From Glandiceps talaboti (taxonomy: Eukaryota > Hemichordata > Enteropneusta > Spengelidae): a stretch of DNA of 64,000 nucleotides. This document shows, in pieces, positions 51,701 through 60,573 of the stretch. The stretch spans positions 22,982,964 through 23,046,963 of the forward strand of contig NC_135559.1 of assembly GCF_964340395.1 (NCBI RefSeq), read 5' to 3'. The translations under genes were made by a program, and so were the position numbers. Within the stretch, counting starts at the first letter, position 1. The number at the start of each line of letters is the position of its first letter. Under the pieces are notes generated by a model. That model saw only the letters and a program-made list of their open reading frames with translations, was not told the DNA's origin and made no database searches.

Positions 51701-51714
51701 CAGACAAATCATAA
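32725..51714 (+). CDS. FBXO36: F-box only protein 36 (five coding exons)
   Basis: Joining the five exons gives 195 residues, close to the roughly 188 of the vertebrate protein. The N-terminus starts MASLLKGGV; exon 2 opens with VIWRWWKISLR, a motif highly characteristic of FBXO36. The F-box is at about residues 94-141 (VRLPKPLLFLLASYL, LAQTCKVFRDICSSDTLWEQ). The tail holds GGWKQLFFTDKLRLQ and a basic KLRRKRS segment. F-box proteins recruit substrates to SCF ubiquitin ligases through SKP1; the substrate of FBXO36 is not known to me. Junction phases are 0, 1, 0, 0 with GT-AG borders. The ATG in GAAAAAATGG has a purine at -3. Introns are 1.8, 13.4, 1.4 and 1.9 kb. The identification rests on remembered family sequence and exon consistency. 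Confidence 0.95.
33383..33622. mobile_element. MITE with a microsatellite core, 240 bp
   Basis: Ends CACAGGGCACTCAGGCTTAG are inverted at the two tips, flanked by GTACATT at 33376-33382 and 33623-33629 (7-bp duplication). Between the ends lie (TTTA)n then (GTTT)n tracts. It sits in FBXO36 intron 1. The ends and near-8-bp duplication suggest a hAT-like origin. Confidence 0.8.
33738..33790. repeat. (TCTG)n microsatellite
   Basis: About 13 TCTG units follow GGGAAGGGAAAGTTATG and precede TCAACACAATATCTCAAAAT. Confidence 0.95.
33855..34480 (-). mobile_element. LINE 3' tail (CR1/L2-like ORF2 end), fragment A
   Basis: On the minus strand it reads a run ending in ALHLWNALP, then after the internal expansion SFDSFKSSLKTYILRSFYN and a stop. 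These match the C-terminal extension after reverse transcriptase in CR1/L2-type LINE proteins (NRLP, FK..LKT motifs). The fragment is truncated and frame-broken and lies in FBXO36 intron 1. Confidence 0.75.
34101..34287. repeat. 40-bp tandem expansion inside LINE fragment A
   Basis: About five copies of a unit containing GGCAAGGCATTCCATAGATG and CACAGTATCTGTAAT. It expands codons for LHLWNALP. Forty is not a multiple of three, so the frame rotates at each copy. Confidence 0.9.
34597..34702 (+). CDS. FBXO36: FBXO36 exon 2
   Basis: 106 bp between TTTTCAG and GTAGGT. It encodes VIWRWWKISLR and an acidic run ending DDFLYDDRTQ. It ends in phase 1; the split codon with exon 3 is serine. Confidence 0.95.
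35480..36545 (+). pseudogene. DDE transposase pseudogene (IS630/Tc1-related)
   Basis: Pieces in order: a helix-turn-helix-like region (about 35650-35710: KKPGRRHSVTTPTVAEY), then MTAAEVHVRSALL-stop-DGVCDINLLPST and YTYKKLTNIQQEQF. Next comes FHFFDEAG (first acidic residue), then after a frameshift near 36240 INDCGFQHNTSVKALI (second D) and PLYSPEVNTCEMCFRQLKG (catalytic E). It ends near HFFCLCGYVG. In-frame stops (TGA 35827, TAG near 36060, TAG near 36105, TAA after LKG) and at least one frameshift show it is dead. It lies in FBXO36 intron 2, sense to the gene. Confidence 0.75.
37075..37860. repeat. 60-bp minisatellite with palindromic insert, about 13 copies
   Basis: The unit contains TAGAGTTACAGAAACCAAGT and CATTAAAG, then a CCCTATATATAGGG-type palindrome and GTGTATTTA. 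It is the long version of the 44-bp unit that follows. Confidence 0.95.
37861..41196. repeat. 44-bp minisatellite, about 76 copies
   Basis: The unit is TCTGGGTGTAATTACATAGA followed by GTTACAGAAACCAAGTCATT and AAAG. It derives from the 60-bp unit by loss of the palindromic block. Variants (AAACC, AAATC or AAGCC; CATAGA, TATAGA or TATAAA) form repeated patterns. The array is split by the element at 41197-42383 and resumes for about two units to 42457. Confidence 0.98.
41197..42383 (-). mobile_element. Helitron-like non-autonomous element, copy 3
   Basis: Inverted relative to copies 1 and 2. It begins with the 3' hairpin (GTCCCCGCCGGACGAAGTCC...), then a CCGT microsatellite, 151-bp tandem units, AAAACCCAATCATAGCGGGG and CTATGTCATTCTCAATGACT. 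Because it lies inside a tandem array, the empty site is known: TTA is found on both sides (41194-41196 and 42384-42386). Read in element orientation it ends in a hairpin plus CTAA between A and T, the Helitron signature. A 3-bp TAA duplication is the alternative reading. Confidence 0.82.
41659..42020 (+). mobile_element. tRNA-derived SINE with CR1/L2-type tail
   Basis: It starts GAGTCATGATGGGTGAATGG. An A box (TGGTTAGCGTGACCGG, about 41676) and a B box (GGTTCGAGCCC, 41712-41722) mark a tRNA-like head. The tail has GTAAAGCGCTTTGAGCACGG, AAAGCGCTATATAAGAACCC and (ATT)n, the 3' end style shared with CR1/L2-type LINEs. It is inserted in a tandem unit of the Helitron-like element, with about four host bases missing and no clear target duplication. 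Confidence 0.85.
42384..42457. repeat. Resumed end of the 44-bp minisatellite
   Basis: Continues the 37861-41196 array after the transposon (TATAGAGTTACAG...GTCATTAAAG, then one more unit). Confidence 0.95.
42517..42868. repeat. (ATGT)n microsatellite, about 350 bp
   Basis: One interruption (ACCATTGT near 42806). Neither strand has stop codons within the repeat (YVCM and TYIH patterns), which creates frames of up to 183 codons. Confidence 0.98.
42869..43985. other. Unique intron sequence
   Basis: Nothing but a short CA/CACAGA run at about 43470-43517 and an A-rich stretch near 43780. Confidence 0.45.
43986..45180 (-). mobile_element. Repeat-family copy, reverse orientation
   Basis: Complement of the 20281-23745 family: CCCATAGCAACAGTCAAATG recurs about four times, with ACAAGTGAACAAACATTCAA and GGATCAGCATGTGGATAAAC. 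It lies in FBXO36 intron 2, antisense. Confidence 0.75.
45297..45622. repeat. 27-bp minisatellite, about ten copies
   Basis: Unit CATTGGCTACAAAACATGTC plus ATATTGT, often with an extra CATATTGT. All forward frames are open across it. Confidence 0.95.
45623..46430. other. Unique intron sequence
   Basis: No repeat or exon could be supported. Confidence 0.4.
46431..47985. repeat. 43-bp minisatellite, about 36 copies
   Basis: The unit is GGGTTGTTGTAATATCTACA followed by TTGTCCTAGGGAGTATACTG and CAT. The first third of the array has the variant TTGACTTAGAGGGTACACT, the rest TTGTCCTAGGGAG, so two subfamilies are segregated. It ends about 90 bp before the exon 3 acceptor of FBXO36. Confidence 0.97.
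48078..48250 (+). CDS. FBXO36: FBXO36 exon 3
   Basis: 173 bp between TTGACAG and GTAAGT. It contains FGERVLDYCKNICDG and the first two-thirds of the F-box, ends in phase 0 and follows a 13.4-kb intron. An open frame can be read through the acceptor from an ATG at 48062, but that start is intronic. Confidence 0.96.
48253..48840 (-). mobile_element. LINE 3' tail (CR1/L2-like ORF2 end), fragment B
   Basis: On the minus strand an 89-codon frame (48416-48685) reads MCLTYKVLNNRTPVYLSDLL, then YGDRAFSSCAPRLWNRLPVA and FKSNLKTYLF, the standard C-terminal tail of CR1/L2-type reverse-transcriptase proteins. The 3' end is followed by CTGTAAGGCGCTTTGAG, ACATGGAAAGCG and (ATT)n. It is 5'-truncated and lies in FBXO36 intron 3. 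Confidence 0.9.
48830..49495. repeat. 41-bp minisatellite with a 16-bp palindrome, about 16 copies
   Basis: Each unit holds the perfect palindrome TTTGATAATTATCAAA followed by GTATTCAGAGATTTAAGTAT and GTGTG. It is located in FBXO36 intron 3, ending about 115 bp before exon 4. Confidence 0.97.
49611..49745 (+). CDS. FBXO36: FBXO36 exon 4
   Basis: 135 bp, 45 codons, acceptor TTTGATAG and donor GTTTGT. It encodes ICSSDTLWEQIYTDHTD, the end of the F-box, through WKQLFFTDKLRLQ. Confidence 0.96.
49765..51610. repeat. 34-bp minisatellite, about 55-60 copies
   Basis: The unit is TCTATGTATGCAGTACTAGT plus AGATGACATGCCAT. A 26-bp short form lacks CAGTACTA-type bases. It fills almost all of FBXO36 intron 4 and stops about 30 bp before exon 5. 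Confidence 0.97.
51640..51714 (+). CDS. FBXO36: FBXO36 exon 5 (terminal)
   Basis: Acceptor TATTTGTAG; 24 codons (VKLRRKRSAEAKSSGQQAF and more) and TAA. The basic start matches the family's C-terminal pattern. Its acceptor directly follows the 34-bp array. Confidence 0.93.
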   Translation, partial: VKLRRKRSAEAKSSGQQAFLTDKS

Positions 51715-52197
51715 ATTGCCCAAAAGAAACAAGAAAGGTGTTATGGAGAAATCCGTCCTTGAATAGCATATTAGATAGATAGTGGTACAGACTTGGTCTA
51801 TAATGGAGGGTATTAGTAAAAGGTGATGTACAAAGTACTTTTTCATAATATACACTAGAACTGATTTAGGAATAAATTGGAGTCAAAAGAACATGGTAGT
51901 CAAAAGTCACACTAATACAAACTGTTTTTGTTGGGAGTTGGGGAGTTGGGTTGAAAGAACAGTTTTAAAGTTGTGAAATGAAGATGTTCTCAGTACTTAC
52001 ACATCGTATCTATAGTTTGTTGCAAACTATTATGGGATGGCAAGTTGTTATAACAGCAATTAGTTACATCTGTGATGGCTTCATCATTTTTCAAATTCCA
52101 ATCTACAGATGCTATTTGTAAGTAATATCTTCACTTCATATGTTCCTTCTATGGAAGAATTATATAAAGACTAAGTTAGTTGTTTCTCTAGATTAAA

Positions 52198-52508
52198 CAT
52201 TTGAAGCACACCATAGACAGCTGATGTCATTTGGAGTGTACAATGTACTTTGAAGTGATATAGTCTGTAAGGTATATCACACACAACATAGACAGTTGAT
52301 GTCATTTGGAGTGTACAATGTACTTTGAAGTGATATAGTCTGTAAGGTATATCACACACATCATAGACAGCAGATGTCATTTGGAGTGTACAATGTACAT
52401 TGAAGTGATATAGTCTGTAAGGTATATCACACACAACATAGACAGTTGATGTCATTTGGAGTGTACAATGTACTTTGAAGTGATATAGTCTGTAAGGTAT
52501 ATCACACA
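52198..52508. repeat. 75-bp minisatellite, about four copies
   Basis: The unit contains GATGTCATTTGGAGTGTACA, ATGTACTTTGAAGTGATATA and GTCTGTAAGGTATATCACAC. It lies within the presumed FBXO36 3' UTR, so it would be transcribed. Confidence 0.95.
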
Positions 52509-52589
52509 TTGATAAAGAGCAGGGTGAAGTAACACAATGTATCTTACAGTCTATTAAAAAGTACCAATGTCTTTTCTTCATTGTTTGTG

Positions 52590-52595
52590 AATAAA
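52590..52595 (+). terminator. Candidate poly(A) signal AATAAA, proximal
   Basis: AATAAA about 0.88 kb after the FBXO36 stop. A second one lies at 52735-52740, followed by a T/G-rich stretch. Confidence 0.45.
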
Positions 52596-52734
52596 AATAC
52601 CTATTGATATTGTATCAACATGTACATGTATATATTTTTAGTGTATTGTATTCGGATTTTCAAATTTACAATTCTTTCAATGTATTTCAGCCAACTTTGC
52701 CAATAGTTTTGTTTTTGTCTTATTATGGAATTGA

Positions 52735-52740
52735 AATAAA
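52735..52740 (+). terminator. Candidate poly(A) signal AATAAA, distal
   Basis: AATAAA followed by ATCTTTGGAATGTATTTTAT. Either this or the proximal site could end the FBXO36 transcript. Confidence 0.4.
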
Positions 52741-52939
52741 ATCTTTGGAATGTATTTTATAAATTATATAAACTTTGCCAATGTTAATCATACAATCTAA
52801 CAGTGCCACTAATCTCGGCTAACAATGTTTATTGTTTACCGAGAGAACTACAATGCTTTCAATATGGACTATTTTCTCTCTTTTTTGAACAGCTGATCTA
52901 AGGCTCAGTCATGTTATAGGCATGGGGTAGTGTCTGTCT

Positions 52940-52946
<7 letters not shown>

Positions 52947-53011
<65 letters not shown>
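52947..53011. repeat. (GT)n microsatellite
   Basis: About 32 GT units with TGTCTGTCTGTC just upstream. Confidence 0.97.
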
Positions 53012-53015
<4 letters not shown>

Positions 53016-53624
53016 TACAGTCAACAATCACTGGACAGACTGCCAAGGTATTTGGTGTTGATGTTATTTATGATCTCATGCTGGTAAATTGGTCAAATCA
53101 AAAGTATTCTGATTTTGGTACAAATTCGAAAGCAAAAAGTTGAATTTGGTGTGAATATTCATAGGTATGTCTAGATACAGATGTTGAAGACACGATGATA
53201 CCATTGTTAACACACAAATAAGGTGTCTAAACACAGGATTTTGGTAATAATTGTTGAACACCAAAACTGTGGTGTAGATAGGTCAGACACACTTGATGGG
53301 ATATTTCTAGGCAGGTGTTGATGTTCACAACATGTAATCTCATGGCTAATATGCAAATTTTGTGACTACAAGTTGACTACATGAATATTCAATTGTGCTA
53401 TGATGTCATCATTGTATTCTTTTTAACCGTTTTATATTTTCATTGTAAATGTTCATGTTCCATCCTAATTAGTTTTCTCAGGGGGTTTAACAGTTATATT
53501 GGAATCAGATAGTATATATGCCAAGACTGTCATCGGTTGGGAGGTGGAAAACATTGTATTCTGTAATGTTTGGAATCAGATTGTTATTACACCTGACAAG
53601 GAGTAATACAAAGTGCTTGATGTG
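53012..53624. other. Unique AT-rich intergenic sequence
   Basis: No gene or repeat could be supported. Confidence 0.4.
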
Positions 53625-56600
53625 ATCAATATGTCTTCCATCATCACTATGTCTAGATATGGGATGTCATTGCTATGTCTAGATATGGGATGTCATCACT
53701 ATGTCTAGATATGGGTTGCCAATATATGTACTTCCATCTATAGATATGGGATGTCATCGCAGTGTCTAGATATGGGATGTCATCGCTATGTCTAGATATG
53801 GGATGTCATCACTATGTCTAGATATGGGATATCATCGCTATGTCTAGATATGGGATATCATCACTATGTCTAGATATGGGATATCATCACTATGTCTAGA
53901 TATGGGATATCATCGCTATGTCTAGATATGGGTTGCCAATATATGTACTTCCATTGCTATGTCTAGATATGGGATGTCATCACTATGTCTAGATATGGGA
54001 TGTCATCACTATGTCTAGATATGGGATATCATCGCTATGTCTAGATATGGGATATCATCACTATGTCTAGATATGGGATATCATCACTATGTCTAGATAT
54101 GGGATATCATCGCTATGTCTAGATATGGGTTGCCAATATATGTACTTCCATTGCTATGTCTAGATATGGGATGTCATCGCAGTGTCTAGATATGGGATGT
54201 CATCACTATGTCTAGATATGGGATGTCATCACTATGTCTAGATATGGGATGTCATCGCTATGTCTAGATATGGGATATCATCGCTATGTCTAGATATGGG
54301 ATGTCATCACTATGTCTAGATATGGGATGTCATCACTATGTCTAGATATGGGATATCATCACTATGTCTAGATATGGGATGTCATCACTATGTCTAGATA
54401 TTGGATGTCATCGCTATGTCTAGATATGGGATGTCATCGCTATGTCTAGATATGGGATGTCATCGCTATGTCTAGATATGGGATGTCATCGCTATGTCTA
54501 GATATGGGATGTCATCGCTATGTCTAGATATGGGATGTCATCACTATGTCTAGATATGGGTTGCCAATATATGTTCTTCCATCGCTATGTCTAGATATGG
54601 GATGTCATCGCAGTGTCTAGATATGGGATGTCATCACTATGTCTAGATATGGGATGTCATCACTATGTCTAGATATGGGTTGCCAATATATGTACTTCCA
54701 TCTATAGATATGGGATGTCATCACTATGTCTAGATATGGGTTGCCAATATATGTACTTCCATCGCTATGTCTAGATATGGGATGTCATCACTATGTCTAG
54801 ATATGGGATGTCATCACTATGTCTAGATATGGGTTGCCAATATATGTACTTCCATCTATAGATATGGGATGTCATCGCTATGTCTAGATATGGGATGTCA
54901 TCGCAGTGTCTAGATATGGGTTGCCAATATATGTACTTCCATCACTATGTCTAGATATGGGTTGCCAATATATGTACTTCCATCTATAGATATGGGATGT
55001 CATCGCAGTGTCTAGATATGGGATGTCATCACTATGTCTAGATATGGGATGTCATCACTATGTCTAGATATGGGATGTCATCGCAGTGTCTAGATATGGG
55101 ATGTCATCACTATGTCTAGATATGGGATGTCATCACTATGTCTAGATATGGGATGTCATCACTATGTCTAGATATGGGATGTCATCACTATGTCTAGATA
55201 TGGGATATCATCACTATGTCTAGATATGGGTTGCCAATATATGTACTTCCATTGCTATGTCTAGATATGGGATGTCATCACTATGTCTAGATATGGGATA
55301 TCATCGCTATGTCTAGATATGGGATGTCATCACTATGTCTAGATATGGGATATCATCGCTATGTCTAGATATGGGATATCATCGCTATGTCTAGATATGG
55401 GATGTCATCGCTATGTCTAGATATGGGATGTCATCACTATGTCTAGATATGGGATGTCATCACTATGTCTAGATATTGGATGTCATCGCTATGTCTAGAT
55501 ATGGGATGTCATCGCTATGTCTAGATATGGGATGTCATCGCTATGTCTAGATATGGGATGTCATCGCTATGTCTAGATATGGGATGTCATCGCAGTGTCT
55601 AGATATGGGATGTCATCGCTATGTCTAGATATGGGATGTCATCACTATGTCTAGATATGGGATGTCATCACTATGTCTAGATATGGGATATCATCACTAT
55701 GTCTAGATATGGGATGTCATCACTATGTCTAGATATGGGATGTCATTGCTATGTCTAGATATGGGATATCATCACTATGTCTAGATATGGGATATCATCA
55801 CTATGTCTAGACATGGGTTGCCATCGCAGTGTCTAGATATGGGTTGCCAATGTATGTACTTCTATCGCTATGTCTAGATATGGGATATCATCACTATGTC
55901 TAGATATGGGATGTCATCACTATGTCTAGATGTGGGATGTCATCACTATGTCTAGATATGGGTTGCCAATATATGTTCTTCCATCGCTATGTCTAGATAT
56001 GGGATATCATCACTATGTCTAGATATGGGATGTCATCACTATGTCTAGATATGGGATGTCATCACTATGTCTAGATATGGGATATCATCACTATGTCTAG
56101 ATATGGGATGTCATCGCTATGTCTAGATATGGGATGTCATCGCTATGTCTAGATATGGGATGTCATCACTATGTCTAGATATGGGATGTCATCACTATGT
56201 CTAGATATGGGATGTCATCACTATGTCTAGATATGGGATGTCATCACTATGTCTAGATATGGGTTGCCAATGTATGTACTTCTATCGCTATGTCTAGATA
56301 TGGGATATCATCACTATGTCGAGATATGGGATATCATCACTATGTCTAGATATGGGATGTCATCACTATGTCTAGATATGGGATGTCATCGCTATGTCTA
56401 GATATGGGATGTCATCACTATGTCTAGATATGGGATATCATCACTATGTCTAGATATGGGATATCATCACTATGTCTAGATATGGGATGTCATCGCTATG
56501 TCTAGATATGGGATATCATCACTATGTCTAGATATGGGTTGTCATCACTATGTCTAGATATGGGATATCATCACTATGTCTAGATATGGGATGTCATCGC

Positions 56601-56996
56601 TATGTCTAGATATGGGATATCATCACTATGTCTAGATATGGGATGTCATCACTATGTCTAGATATGGGATGTCATCGCTATGTCTAGATATGGGATGTCA
56701 TCGCTATGTCTAGATATGGGATGTCATCACTATGTCTAGATATGGGATGTCATCACTATGTCTAGATATGGGATGTCATCGCTATGTCTAGATATGGGAT
56801 GTCATCGCTATGTCTAGATATGGGATGTCATTGCTATGTCTAGATATGGGATATCATCACTATGTCTAGATATGGGATATCATCACTATGTCTAGATATG
56901 GGATATCATCACTATGTCTAGATATGGGATGTCATCACTATGTCTAGATATGGGATGTCATCACTATGTCTAGATATGGGTTGCCAATATATGTAT
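53625..56996. repeat. 26-bp minisatellite, roughly 125 copies
   Basis: The unit is TATGTCTAGATATGGGATGT followed by CATCAC or CATCGC. A longer variant, GGGTTGCCAATATATGTACT followed by TCCAT, recurs at irregular intervals and marks blocks that were duplicated as wholes. Stop codons are frequent, so no long frames arise. Confidence 0.98.
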
Positions 56997-57998
56997 ACTT
57001 CACAGTGCCAATCAACTAAGGAATGTAATTATTAGTTCTTGAAACACAGCCAACCAAGGGTTGTAATTTCTTATGAGTAACATTTAACCTGTTCAGGTTG
57101 ACAGGCTTTGTCAAACTATTCATTTGCTGGCTAAAAGATACTAGAACAAGAACTAACCTGTTGACCTAAGGAATGGTAAAGTATCATTTGTATCAGTTTA
57201 GTTTAAAAGTTGTCAGTATCCAGATAAACTGTGTGCCATAACAATAGGAAATGGTCCAATATCAGATGACACAGTAAATTCAGATTACATCATTTGTATT
57301 CCTGTTAAACCTTATTTCAATTAAAATCTTGTAAATTAGATGATTTCACAGCTGTCTTATGTTAGTTCTATTCTATTTATTAATACATTTTTCAAACTTT
57401 GAAACACAGTATGTGTAGAAATATAATTTTTTTTGTCAAAACAAATTTGATAAATAAAAGTACCATGTTTGAAATACAGTTTACACTGGGATATTACTAA
57501 TAAGCTGAAATCAAAATATACCTACATAATTACTGGGGTATGTAAATTCTATTTTGACTTATACATGTTTTAGTATATTTGAGAATGGTGTAAGATATGT
57601 TTTAGTATATTTGAGAATGGTGTAAGATATGCATTTAAGAACTAAAGCATCCATCCACAAATGTAGAACCAAAAGTAGAAATAGTTATTCTTTTAAAATC
57701 ATAATTTCTTGTGTTGTGCCAAATGCTGTTGAACTGTTTGACTTTCTGTACTTTTTCATTGACTATATTTGTATAAATCAGCTGACTATAGAACCAAGAG
57801 TTGTATTTTTTATGCATATTTGTATTGTTGAAGTGTTTCATGAATAAATAACATTAAGTTCAAATTGTCATTGTGTGTTGTTTGATTAGCAAAATTGTAC
57901 CGTCCATTAGACTCCAACTAGTTCACTTTATTGTAATACGCTTATGCTTACATTGTAAAATGCTACAAATTTGGTTATGATCTGCAATTTTGCTGCAG
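56997..57998. other. Unique AT-rich sequence
   Basis: It includes a 37-bp direct duplication (TGTTTTAGTATATTTGAGAA at about 57566 and 57599). Overlapping open frames on both strands at 57629-57847 have no recognisable features. Confidence 0.4.
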
Positions 57999-58094
57999 GA
58001 TGTCAGAGCTTGGCTCATGCATGGAGTACCGTGTGCACCTGCAGAGGGAACAAGTCTTCATAGAAGACACATCCCCTCAAGTCATTTTCTATTT
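57999..58094 (+). CDS. Weak candidate exon
   Basis: After a good-looking acceptor (TTTTGCTGCAG), phase 0 reads DVRAWLMHGVPCAPAEGTSL and continues HRRHIPSSHFLFL before running into an AT-rich repeat. Composition is protein-like compared with its surroundings, and a phase-0 join to FBXO36 exon 4 would be in frame. No donor or homology is visible. It could be an old exon remnant or chance. Confidence 0.25.
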
Positions 58095-58285
58095 TTAGCG
58101 AATTTTTTGAGTATTTTGGTCAAAAATGATATTTTCAATTTCTCCACAACAATGGTCGCATTGTTTTGATATTTGGTGTGCACATTCCTCGGGGAGAGGC
58201 TATTCAGGTTTATTCATGCCAAATTGAGATGAGTAATTTTCTAATTTTAGCGATTTTTTTAGCACAACTGAACTGAGGTGATAAT
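58095..58285 (-). mobile_element. Repeat-family end, reverse orientation
   Basis: TTTTTAGCACAACTGAACTG at about 58257 is the complement of the family's terminal hairpin arm. The preceding TTTTGGTCAAAAATGATATT also resembles the family. Confidence 0.5.
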
Positions 58286-58303
58286 GCTGTGCCATGATTC
58301 GCT

Positions 58304-58384
58304 AGAATCAGTCACGTGATAGGAAAATAGAATGACTATTTCCCTAGGGAAATAGTTCCGTCAACTATTACATGGTCATGTGAC
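58304..58384. repeat. Imperfect palindrome centred on TCCCTAGGGA
   Basis: The core GACTATTTCCCTAGGGAAATAGT lies near 58332-58355 (perfect inner 18 bp), with TCACGTGA and TCATGTGA at the outer ends. Confidence 0.65.
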
Positions 58385-58469
58385 CTCCATGAGTTCACAG
58401 CAGGTCAAAATGGCAGCTTCTGACGATGTCGTCTGCCACCGCGAGTTCACAGCATGAGGTATATTATAA

Positions 58470-58660
58470 AACACATTGCCTGGCCTATATTTGGGCTATA
58501 GCACCCGTTCATTACCCCCTCATGACTGTGAGTTACCAGAATCACATGCTATTTCCCTCGGCCTTCAGCCTTGGGAAGTAGCATGTGATTCTGGTAACTC
58601 ACAGTCCCTCGGGTGTAATAAATGGGTGCTATAGCCCGAATATAGGCCAGGCAATGTGTT
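58470..58660. mobile_element. Foldback element, 191 bp
   Basis: Arms of about 90 bp pair almost completely: ACACATTGCCTGGCCTATAT at the left tip matches the complement of the right tip. The inner parts (CATGCTATTTCCC and GGGAAGTAGCATG) close on a short loop. No coding capacity. Confidence 0.88.
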
Positions 58661-58835
58661 CAATATTGATGTGTGGACCTGCAATCCCTTACATTCATGC
58701 CGTTTTTGGACCAGTTGCTACAGATGCAAGTATAAGGTGACAAAAAGTCGTACAAAAATTTTGACGAAAAAAGTACTTTTGGAAGTCTTGTGGTCTGTTG
58801 ATTTATCATGTATACATCTACACAAAATGTTTATG

Positions 58836-59172
58836 TACAGATGATACAATACTGTTCACAGTGTACAATATTATCAATGTTTATGTACAGATGATACAAT
58901 ACTGTTCAGTGTATAATATTATCAATGTTTACGTACAGATGATACAATACTGTTCACAGTGTACAATATTATCAATGTTTATGTACAGATGATACAATAC
59001 TGTTCACAGTGTACAATATTATCAATGTTTATGTACAGATGATACAATACTGTTCACAGTGTACAATATTATCAATGTTTATGTACAGATGATACAATAC
59101 TGTTCACAGTGTACAATATTATCAATGTTTACGTACAGATGATACAATACTGTTCACAGTGTATAATATTAT
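58836..59172. repeat. 50-bp minisatellite, about seven copies
   Basis: The unit contains ACAGATGATACAATACTGTT and CACAGTGTACAATATTATCA. Copies are nearly identical; one copy lacks two bases. Confidence 0.95.
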
Positions 59173-60310
59173 CAGTTCTGTACCAAACAAAAAATGTTCA
59201 GAAAAGAAAAGTTCCAGTTGCAGCCTGTGCTTTCAGTCATAGAATAGATTTTATAGTTACACCATCAATCATACAAAATATCAGACACTTTCACTTTCAG
59301 TGTTTCAGATTTGTATGCACAACTCTCCACATTATATATGACAAACTCAAGTATCAAGTTCATGAACATTTTGGTTTTTATTACACAGCTTTGAAAATGT
59401 CAACAAATTTACCCTGATTATTATGTGTTAAGATATGAAGATTGAAGATTAATTATGCTGTTTTTGTATAAACATAGATAAATTCTACATGCATGCTTTC
59501 TTTCATTCTATGCACTACAAGAGTTAAGCTCCCCATCAAATGGGAAATGGTGCTCTCTCTCCTTCTGTTTTTTTTGGGAAAATAACCATACTATAAGATA
59601 TAATTTAATGGCAGTGTAGAATTGTACATAATAAGTACCGGTAGTAAAAAAGGCAGTGTAATTGATTTCTTTGTCTATGTACTAAAACTTGTGTATACCA
59701 TTAACATAACAGTTACAATAAATAATTGACTACATGTACAAATAACAAACAAGCCTCCACAGTTGACATAGCCCTACAAATACTAATGAAAATTGATGGA
59801 AGTACTTTACTATAAGGAATCCAGTACTATACACTTGTATCATACATGTACTTGTCTTACACAAATGTAGTCCTTGATATATATATACAAAATATCTTGG
59901 TTGTGGTTTACACCAATAAAAAACTAATTATATTTATCACTGATAGATTCAAGGAAATGAATAATGTGCTGGTACCAAGTGTATTTAAGTAAAGCCAATG
60001 TGTTATACATATTCAAAAAACATAAATGAAAGTGCTGACTGCCATGGTCACATGCTGATTTAATCAATTATTTGTAGTGTCTGTGAAGTGTATGGAATGG
60101 CCTGTTGTACAAAAGGACACAGTCAAAATTCCAAATACTGACAGAAAGTTCATCATGATACTAGCGGTAGACACTTTAATTGCTAGGTCTTTGTATATAC
60201 ACATAGTTGCTAGGCAACTATACATATTATCCTAGATTCCAACAAATATGACAAGTGAAATATAAAGAGATAAAGAGATCTATGGAACAGATGCATGGAA
60301 TCCAGTATTT
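59173..60310. other. Unique AT-rich sequence
   Basis: No gene supported. The tail of an open frame (to 59417) enters from the array and has no domain. Confidence 0.4.
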
Positions 60311-60329
60311 GCCCCCCCCCCCCCCCCCC
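60311..60329. repeat. Poly-C tract
   Basis: A C run of about 19 next to the 30-bp array. Confidence 0.9.
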
Positions 60330-60560
60330 ATTATGGCAATATGTTGGCAGTGAAACACAGCGTGGTAATATGTTGGCAGTGAAACACAGCGTGGTAATAT
60401 GTTGCCAGTGAAACACAGCATGGTAATATGTAGGTAGTGAAACACAGCATGGTAATATGTTGGCAGTGAAACACAGCATGGTAATATGTTGGCAGTGAAA
60501 AATAGTGTGGTCATTATATTGGCAGTGAAAAACAGCATATTCATTATATTGGCAGTGTTG
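60330..60560. repeat. 29-30-bp minisatellite, about eight copies
   Basis: The unit contains TATGTTGGCAGTGAAACACA and GCATGGTAA. Copies at the right end are diverged (AAATAGTGTGGTCATTATAT). Open on the minus strand, which explains a 181-codon frame there. Confidence 0.93.
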
Positions 60561-60573
60561 ATGCTGTTATTAC

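Larger units (their letters stand above)
51715..52595 (+). other. FBXO36: Presumed FBXO36 3' UTR
   Basis: From the stop codon to the first clear AATAAA. It holds no other gene but includes the 75-bp minisatellite. The extent is inferred from poly(A) signals only. Confidence 0.5.

Noticed and set aside
57629-57847. Overlapping open frames of 72 and 68 codons on opposite strands
   Set aside because: AT-rich composition, no recognised motif, and both strands equally open.
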